10,363 nucleotides of DNA from Goniomonas avonlea (Eukaryota; Cryptophyceae; Goniomonadida; Goniomonadaceae): assembly GCA_003573635.1 (NCBI GenBank), contig QUTJ01031204.1, forward strand, positions 1 to 10,363, read 5' to 3'. The first letter of the stretch is position 1. Every line of letters begins with the position of its first letter. Positions 1 to 6,724 of the stretch are shown piece by piece. The notes below the pieces were generated by a model. It ran no database searches. It saw only the letters and a list, made by a program, of their open reading frames with translations, and had not been told where the DNA came from. The translations under genes were made by a program, and so were the position numbers.

Positions 1-56
1 CCTCACTTGTCCTCCCTCACTTGTCCTCCCTCACTTGTCCTCCCTCACTTGTCCTC
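1..56. repeat. 14-bp tandem repeat, four copies
   Basis: Four identical copies of the 14-mer CCTCACTTGTCCTC lie head to tail at the left edge, and the array may continue outside the window. A degraded continuation with CCCCACTTG motifs runs to about 105. No coding meaning is evident, although a minus-strand frame runs through it. Confidence 0.9.
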
Positions 57-281
57 CTTTCCGTCCCCACTTGCCCCCCTCATATGGTCTCCCCACTTGT
101 CTGTAACGCGACCGATATTCGGAATCAAAGGGAACAGGCCGCTGCTCAACAAACCAGACGCAGGCTTCTCACAGGGCGTAGGCACTAGTACTTCACTCCA
201 ATATGCTGGTTCTGGAAACTGGCCAAAAAAATTGGCGAGTCGAATTTCCGAGGAAAAAAACTCGGAAATTCGACTCGCCAA
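45..281 (-). other. Uncertain open frame; possible tail exon of the exchanger
   Basis: A minus-strand frame open from 281 ends in TGA at 45. Its last part reads VTDKWGDHM followed by a Gly/Asp/Lys-rich end, which loosely recalls the short acidic C-terminal tail of NHE8-type exchangers (a TNKW-like motif, then a charged end). The first part of the frame is the arm of a fold-back repeat, so only roughly 45-190 could be coding. I could not find a convincing acceptor that joins it in phase to the last certain exchanger exon. This is a suggestion, not a gene call. Confidence 0.2.
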
Positions 282-393
282 ATATTTTCTCTAACTATTT
301 TCCGAGGATTCTGTTAGATTGGTCAATCAAAAGTGACAGATTACTCGGACATCGCCAATTTTTTCCTCGGCATTAGTGTTCCAGAACCAGCAT
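203..393. mobile_element. MITE-like fold-back element with nested hairpin
   Basis: The ends are a perfect 15-bp terminal inverted repeat (ATGCTGGTTCTGGAA at 203-217 against its complement at 379-393). The match continues imperfectly inward through an AAAAATTGGCGA-like stretch. Inside lies a perfect hairpin: 21-bp arms at 232-252 and 261-281 with an 8-nt loop. AAT stands on both sides (200-202 and 394-396), consistent with a 3-bp target duplication. Alternatively TA flanks an element shortened by one base at each end. The size (about 190 bp), the absence of coding capacity and the AT-rich inside fit a non-autonomous DNA transposon. Confidence 0.75.
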
Positions 394-486
394 AATAAGG
401 AGTACATCGCGAGGAAACTCAATAAGCCAGTTAACTGTGAAGCGGATATGACAGAGTTGGTACTTGGCCGACGGAGTTGACGAGAG
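373..486 (-). CDS. Candidate terminal exon of the Na+/H+ exchanger
   Basis: After the donor GTATGT at 579 the best in-phase acceptor I can see is the CAG ending at 487, which follows a pyrimidine-rich stretch and a TTCAAC branch-like motif. It would make a 93-nt intron. The frame then runs 37 codons to TAA at 373-375, giving a protein of about 473 residues. The predicted peptide (starting LSSTPSAKY) is not conserved with anything I recognise. Its last residues and stop codon lie inside the terminal repeat of the 203-393 element. NHE8-type tails are usually longer, so the true 3' end may lie elsewhere, including beyond the left edge. Confidence 0.3.
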   Translation of the reverse strand, partial: LSSTPSAKYQLCHIRFTVNWLIEFPRDVLLIMLVLEH

Positions 487-579
487 CTGGATTGGCAGGG
501 GTTGAAATCTAAATCTATCCACTCTTTTCAGACTCCATGATACGGCACAGGCGTGTCTGGCATTGCAAGGAGGACATAC

Positions 580-3500
580 CAGCGACACGCGCATGTTGTT
601 TGGCTTTGCAAGAAGGTCGAGTCGGCGCACCAGCAGGGGAGTGGTGCCCCCTTGCAGAAGCACCGTGAAGAGGATAATAACCTGTGATCAGACGTGACAA
701 CCTTAGGAGACAGCGATGGGCGACCAACTGGAGATAGAGAGGTAGGTCGAGAGGCAGATATATTGGGAGATCGATCGATGGAGAGACACATCGATATCTC
801 TATCTCGACTTCCTTGCACCCAGGGAAATGTGCGGATGTGGGCACAGACGAAAGTCTATTTTTCTCCAGCAGGATATGATTCGGTTAAGGATCGGCTTAG
901 CGATGAAATCTGGGGGGGTTGTAGATGGTCAAACGAGGGGATGAAAAACCGCCCGAGTGTACGAAGGGTTGTGACGCACCAGGGTTGTCGTCATGGTTAT
1001 CTTTTTGACATCCTCCGGGAGAGAGTCAGGCAGGTCCAGGGACAAAGCAAACGCGATGGCCCCTCTCAGACCTAGAGAGAGCGCGCAGGTGAGCGACTGA
1101 CAGCAGCGGGGGGCAGAGGCAGTGGGGTTTTCGTGGAGGGGAGGGGAGGGTTGTGGGGAGGGAGGGTTGTGGGGGGCATTCCCGCGCGTCATTGATGTTG
1201 AGCAGGGTTCAAGCCCTGCACAATAGCATACACTTAACCTAAATCGATTTCCGCAGTAGAAAACGTACTGACCTGCCCACCAAATCATGCACTGCATCCT
1301 CCCGGAGAGCTCCCGTCCCTCCTTCCGCCGGCGCAGGTTGAGCAAAAAGGCCAGCGGGAAAATGTTGAGTGCTCGTCCAACGAAGCAACCAAGCTTGCAG
1401 GGTTAGGGAACAGGACGAGAAAGTGTCACAGGGCACTTTTGAGGGAGTGGTCAAGGGAAGTGGCCCCTTGGAAGCGATGAGTGATTCCCTTCTCTCCCGG
1501 CCACTCTCCACTGGAGTGATCAAGGTGTTCGTTCCCCGTGATCGGAGAGCTTTGAGGGGAAGTGATCAAGGGGAGGAGGACACCAGACACCAGACACACA
1601 CACACACACAGCAGACAGCAGACAGCAGGCACCACAACAGGCACACCAGTCACCACGCACACACACACAGCAGACACCAGGCACCACAACAGGCACACCA
1701 GGCACCACACACACACACACACCCAGCAGACACCAGACACCAGGCACCACAACAGGCACACCAGTCACCACACACACAGCAGATAGCAGACAGCAGACAC
1801 CACACACACACACACACACCCCACCACACATCATTACCAATCCACCACCACACACCACTCACACAGCCATCGCATACGACAGAGCTGGTCAAACAGTCAG
1901 GCGGCAAAGACGGACAGAAAGCCGACCCAGGGAGGCCCCGCGACCTCACATCAACACCGGGGTGGAGGATACGATGGCGGCGAGGATGAAACCGGCCTTG
2001 TAAAACGGAAGGAGGTCCCTGCGACCACTGCGTTAAACAGCGTTCACGAGGGTTCTTCCCGTGTGAGATGACCTAGTCAGCTCGCGCCTCCCGCAGAACT
2101 ATGTTGCGATTCTGAGGAGCCTTGTACGTTGAGATGGTGGTCCACAAGTCGGTCCTCTCCTCTCCTCTCCTCGTCCACAAGTCGGTTCTCTATTGTCTCT
2201 GTTCGCTTATCGGAGCGCAAACAATATATCCATTAATTATTGTGGATGGGAGCCGAACTGACGTCCACACAAGCCTATTCCTGAGTTACCAGGGCAATCT
2301 TGAACGCGTAAAGCAATCCCGATTGCGAAACCACGGGAGCCTGTCAGACCTGAGGCGAGGAGAGCACGTGCCTGAGACTCTACCGTGGAGACCTAACCTC
2401 ACACATATCCCAATTCACGCACTTTTGTAGCAGGTCAATGCCAAGGCACAGAAAGACCAGAGTCTCCGCGGTCAAAGCAAGGGCGTGGAAGAACCTGGAC
2501 ACACATTAGCTCGGCCGAAACAGCCGTTTTAACCGGGTTGAACACCGGGTCAGAGGAGGAAGACAGCAACAGTCAATGGGCAGGTGTAACGATAGGAGCG
2601 GGGGAGGGGAGAGGGTGAGGTGTGAAAGCAACGAGTAGAGGGAGAAGAAGATGGAGGGGGGGCAGAGCGAGTGGGGGAGAGGGGTAGAACAGCTTGGGGC
2701 AAGGACAACTTACCTCTGAGAGACGTGACGCGACGCGGGGGCGAGAGAGAAATACGTATAATGCGACATCACAATCCCACCGAAGAGCACAGCGACCTGC
2801 CGAACGAGTAAAACCCTGCGGGCTCGCTAGATGCGGCGGCCTGTGGGGTGGACATGGCTGGTGACAACGTTTCTCATGCGTGAGAAGATTCACGGAGCAG
2901 CACAGCGACCACGTGGGAGGCGTGCAGCAGTCGAATGCCGAGGTGAATTTCGAGAAGAAAGTGCGACGGTCTGCCGCGTCGCCGAAAACGTCAAACAGGC
3001 TTGGCAAACTAGTGGCAGACTCGCAACTGGTGACAACGACAGGTGGGTTGCAGTGCAGTCACTCACAATGCCAGACAAACGCAGAGCTTCAGCAAGCAGG
3101 TAGGGAGCGTAGCCAAATAAAACCAAAACTGGTATCTCAAGGTGGTGGTGCCGACGCAGTCTGAGATGCTTGAACACCTGTGCGCTCATTTAGGACTTGA
3201 GGGCGCAAGCAACAGTGTTTCATACCAGGGCACTAAGTAGGCCTACTGCGCATCCGAGCAAAATTGACCCAATGAATATCTCGAGGAAGAGCAGGACAGC
3301 GCGGCCCACGTTCGCGACAGTGAGCGGAGAGTCGACAAAGTCCGAGAGCGACCTGAGACTGGTTGTTGAGTATCAGACCAGGCAATACGGTACCTACCGA
3401 AACAAAACGATGGACACTGCATCGTTGAGAACGCTCTCCCCGAATACAATTGCGTCCAGAGTACTATCTGCCCCAATTGATTTGAAGATTGCCAACACCG

Positions 3501-4123
3501 TCACTGGATCCACGGCTGCAGAGAACAGAGTTAGGCACGCCTTGATCACTTTCTAAATCTCAGAACATATAAACCGTCGGACACTGGAGAGAGTACACAC
3601 CAGATATCAGCGCGGAAAATAGGCTACTTTCAATGAGCGAAAATTCGTTGACCAGTCCCAAGGCGCCGAACCCCCAAACAGTCACGGCGATTGCAAACGT
3701 GGACAGCAGAGTCCCGACTATGGCAAACAGCAATATCGAGCCCATGTTTCCAAAAAAATCCACCTGGAACAGTCAGCGGGCTTCGCACATTCGTTCTGCA
3801 TACCTTCTTCATTGAAAAGCCAGACTCAAAAATTATTGGAGGAAGAAGATACATGAAAAAAATGTCCGGGTGGAAAGCAACAAGGTCATGGAGATGGTCC
3901 CTGGATAGGAGTTAGCTCTTGAAATTGTGGACGAAGACTTCTCGCACCCCCTCGTCCCACCAAATTCGTCGGTCAGCACACCAATCACAACGCCCAGCAA
4001 AATCGCGGCCCCAGAAACATGCACAACCTGGATCTGGCATCGCTCAAGTGCTAGACCGGTGCCAAACACGAGAAGTAAAACCAACAAAATAAAGAGGTGG
4101 TCCCAATAAGGTGTGGCATGCAT
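580..4123 (-). CDS. NHE8-like: NHE8-like Na+/H+ exchanger (CPA1), 12 exons, 3' end open
   Basis: Electroneutral Na+(K+)/H+ antiporter of the CPA1/SLC9 family, closest by recall to the intracellular NHE8 type; it probably sets Golgi/endosome pH. Exons in gene order: 4123-3948, 3900-3804, 3763-3601, 3515-3398, 3352-3226, 3177-3067, 2796-2714, 2494-2423, 2018-1973, 1393-1273, 1071-980, 681-580. All join in phase to give 436 residues. Motifs: [10 protein letters not shown] at 77-86 (the TM4 inhibitor-binding motif), SALISAVDPV around 142-151, FGESVLND at 170-177 with the Asn-Asp pair of electroneutral exchangers, SGIVMSHY-like GGIVMSHY in exon 7, [10 protein letters not shown] in exon 10, [10 protein letters not shown] from 372 (essential Arg374), and LLQGGTTP in exon 12. 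The ATG at 4123 is the first in frame after an upstream TAA. Exon 5 could instead start at 3358, adding two residues. Introns run from 39/45 to 579 nt. The cytosolic tail is unresolved. Confidence 0.95.
682..979 (-). other. Exchanger intron 11 (298 nt)
   Basis: This intron carries a GATCGATCGAT/ATCGATAT-rich patch (770-800) but no coding sequence that I can support. Its acceptor (TCACAG, 682-687) and donor (GTGCGT, 979-974) are clear. Confidence 0.8.
1072..1272 (+). repeat. G-rich tract in exchanger intron 10
   Basis: Within this 201-nt intron, plus-strand 1120-1180 is a run of G3-G6 blocks broken by GTT or A. It reads as a long pyrimidine tract in the exchanger transcript. The plus strand satisfies the spacing of a G-quadruplex (at least four G-runs with loops of 1-7 nt). 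No gene is seen in it. Confidence 0.6.
1590..1860. repeat. CA-rich compound minisatellite in exchanger intron 9
   Basis: Intron 9 (1394-1972, 579 nt) contains about 270 bp of CA/CAG-rich repeat. The clearest unit begins GCACCACAACAGGCACACCA and continues into (CA)n and CAGCAGACAC. It occurs three times, starting near 1629, 1680 and 1744, with spacings of about 51-64 bp. Long open frames across it on both strands are products of its biased composition. The rest of the intron shows only the splice signals, including CTAAC shortly before the exon-10 acceptor. Confidence 0.9.
2019..2422 (-). other. Exchanger intron 8 (404 nt), with a short direct repeat
   Basis: The donor is GTGCGTG at 2422 and the acceptor CGCAG at 2019. 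The only structure noticed is a direct repeat of GTCCACAAGTCGGT, at 2139-2152 and again near 2173-2186, separated by TCCTCTCCTC-type pyrimidine repeats. No coding sequence was recognised. Confidence 0.7.
2797..3066 (-). other. Exchanger intron 6 (270 nt) with partial copy of exon-7 start
   Basis: The first coding bases of exon 7, read on the minus strand as GGTCGCTGTGCT, recur inside this intron near 2911-2899. CTGGTGACAACG occurs twice (2859-2870 and 3028-3039, plus strand). No second functional exon is evident, because the frame after the copied segment does not continue the exchanger sequence. Confidence 0.6.
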
Positions 4124-4257
4124 CTTCTTCTCCGACCTCCGAGTTTGCCTTCGGAAAAACACCGGCCTCCTTGATATGATAGATAGATAGATATCAATGT
4201 ATTTGATGTTTTGTTATGTATGTAGGTTCGACCCAGTTGCCGGCAACTTGTCGCAGG
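4124..4257. promoter_or_regulatory. Divergent promoter region with a GATA hairpin
   Basis: These 134 bp separate the start codons of the exchanger (minus) and the cathepsin (plus), so both promoters and 5' leaders must fit here or overlap the genes. An inverted repeat TTGATAT (4171-4177) / ATATCAA (4191-4197) encloses three GATA units, leaving GATA or TATC motifs facing both genes. No standard TATA box is obvious. Promoter function is inferred from the layout. Confidence 0.6.
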
Positions 4258-6691
4258 ATGGCGAGATTGGTTGAAATTCAGGTTTTCTTCGCGCTGCTCT
4301 GCATTGTTTCTGTGGAGAGTTTGTATGTCCCAAGGAGAGGTTTCGTTTGTAACAATTTTCCAGGGGCTGCTTCAAGCCTCCAACGCGACATCCCGAGGTT
4401 GTGCACAATCGCAGGCCGGCCGATTACGTCGATGTCGCCGCGCTGCCGGACAACTTTGACTGGCGGAGTGTCAATGGCACTGTGTTCACTACCCGCGTTG
4501 GTACGCAGGTGTATTTCTCTTTTTGTTTCGTATCAAGAAAGCTGAATCATCCCAGTTTCAACCAAGGGCGTGCGGAAGCTGCTGGGCGTTTGGTTCGACC
4601 GGGGCCTTGAGTGACCGATTCAAGGTTTGCTCCCAACTAGCAAATTTGTGCCAGGATTTCTTACCACCGTTGCATTCTAGATTGCCCAAGGAGCCCAGTT
4701 TTCGGACATAAACCTCAGTCCTCAAGTTCTTCTTGATTGTGGGAGTGTTTACGGGGCAGGCAGCTGCAACGGCGGTGAGGCATAGCAGCGAACGTGTCCT
4801 GTTCTAATGCGAACACGCAGGAAGCGATTTATTGGCTTACGAGTTCATTCATAAGGTACGAGCGCCCTTTGGACTGCAACCGATCACAACACAGAGTGTT
4901 CGCTGTCTAACTTGCGCAGTCCGGTGTCACTGACGAGACCTGCCTTCCCTACGCTGGGGTGGATATTTCGGTCTGGGGCGAGGTCCCGTGTGAGGATCAG
5001 ATGTAAGCCCTCCGCGCCTTTTGTTTCGTGATCCACGACTAAGTCCGTGTTTCAGGTGCAGGACCTGCGACCGCTTCGTGAGTCAGCTTTCAAGTTCTGC
5101 TCGAACATGTATTTTTGACTTTGCTTCAGGGCACGTGCAAATTCATTAACGGGACCAAGTACTTCATTTCGGAATATGGCACGGTGGGGACGTTGTGCTT
5201 TCCGTCGGTCGAGAATTGATTTGGGTTTGCCTCGCTGTTGCTTTTAAAGCGGTTGGCCGAAGCTGGTTATCCGTTGCTCCCCTGCCTCTTCTCCCAACTT
5301 TGCTCTCTCCGCTCCACGTGCTGCCCATGTCTGACACTTTGGCTGTTCGCAACAGGTTCTGGGAGTGGACGCGATGATGGCGGAGATCTCCGAGCGAGGG
5401 CCAATTGCGTGCTCAGTTTACGCGCACTCGAGCTCGTTCGAGGACTACACAGGGGGTGTGTCGCCATTTTGCGTTCGGTCATTGAGGACTCTGTTTGAGG
5501 ACTCCACAGGGGGGTGTCATGCGTGTGGTTTCTTTACACTCCACAGGGGTTGTCATTTTTTCGTCTGATTCGTCCGATTTGGACCAGAATCCTCTCGGAG
5601 GTTTCCTGTGTGTCGAGGACCATTACAGATTCTCCCAAAATCCGCCCAAATCCGTCCCCAAATCCGCCCCATTGCGCCAGAATCAGGCGGATATGCATGG
5701 GGTCCATGAAAGTGACCCTGTTGCGCTCTGCAATTCCTTCGCGTGTGGTTCCCAGTGCTCCCATGGGTCTCCCTCACCGCTAGGATTAACCCAGCCCCCA
5801 GGAATTATCCGAGATGACGTTCGGTACCCTGGGACCACACACGTGGTGGCCGTGGTTGGGTGGGGAGAGGAGGCCGGCGTCAAGTACTGGTGAGTTGCAG
5901 AACACTCTGATGACAGCCACACAGACACGCAGAGACCCAGGGAAACAGAGAGACAGGAACACAGTGAGAGAGACAGAGAGACAGAGACAGAGAGAGGTGA
6001 GCCCGCCAGTATCACATCAATGGTACCAATCAAATCAAATGGTCATGGCGCACGTGACAGTTCATCACCTCGCTGCCGATGCTTTTTTCTCAGTTCTTGC
6101 ATTCAGTGGCGCGTGTCATGAGAGGATATCACGCGGACAGCTCTCTATTCTCTGCGCTAGCCTTTTGTTTGCTCTCTGGTGCCTACATACCGTCGCTGCT
6201 GTGTTACCGGCAGTGGTTCGGCGCGCTTGTTCGTTTTTCCTAAGATGGACATGTTCTCGTATCAATGTGTGTTTATTTGACTATCGCACGTGCCGACACC
6301 CACGCGATGTGCTGGTTGACTGGGATGAAACAAGTAGAAGTCTGAGTCAAGGCCAGTCGCCCGAAACCGCTGCGCCTTCGCTCGAACTGGGATCTACGTA
6401 CTGTCCGGACCCTGGTGCTTGCTGTTTCATGGTTGTTCGTCTGCTCACCCACTCACCCACACACCCACTCACCCACTCACCCACTCACCCACTCACCCAC
6501 TCACCCACTCACCCACTCACCCACACTCGTCTGCTGACTCTTGCGTTACAGGGTGGGTCGGAACTCGTTTGGAACGTTCTGGGTGCGTGCTCGTATTTTT
6601 TTTCAAGGCTGGCCTTGCGTGAAACGCCAAACGCATGGTTTCGAAAATTGCCCCGGGAAGGGACTCTCGTCACTCATCGCTTGCACTGATC

Positions 6692-6724
<33 letters not shown>

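Noticed and set aside
770-810. GATCGATCGAT and ATCGATAT palindromes as a regulatory site
   Set aside because: Short, within an intron and next to GATA-like simple sequence; nothing distinguishes them from low-complexity DNA.
1369-1989. Plus-strand frame of 206 codons rich in His and Thr
   Set aside because: This is the reading of the CA/CAG minisatellite in exchanger intron 9; it overlaps exons 9 and 10 on the opposite strand.
2573-3007. Minus-strand frame of 144 codons
   Set aside because: It crosses exon 7 of the exchanger in a different frame and includes intron sequence; Pro/Leu-rich composition comes from the pyrimidine tract.
4124-4162. Extended exchanger start at a GTG upstream of the ATG
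   Set aside because: Eukaryotic GTG starts are rare, the extension holds no ATG and there is an in-frame stop further upstream; the ATG at 4123 leads straight into the first membrane helix.
4216-4545. Continuous reading of the first 110 codons as the cathepsin N-terminus
   Set aside because: After residue 21 it loses the protease frame. A 41-nt intron (4323-4363) with GTATGT donor, TGTAAC branch motif and CCAG acceptor restores the conserved Cys-containing proregion.
5814-6689. Plus-strand frame of 291 codons
   Set aside because: It overlaps cathepsin exons 10 and 11 in the wrong frame and is largely made of GACAGA and CTCACCCA repeats. It has no domain and lies in an intron with good splice signals.
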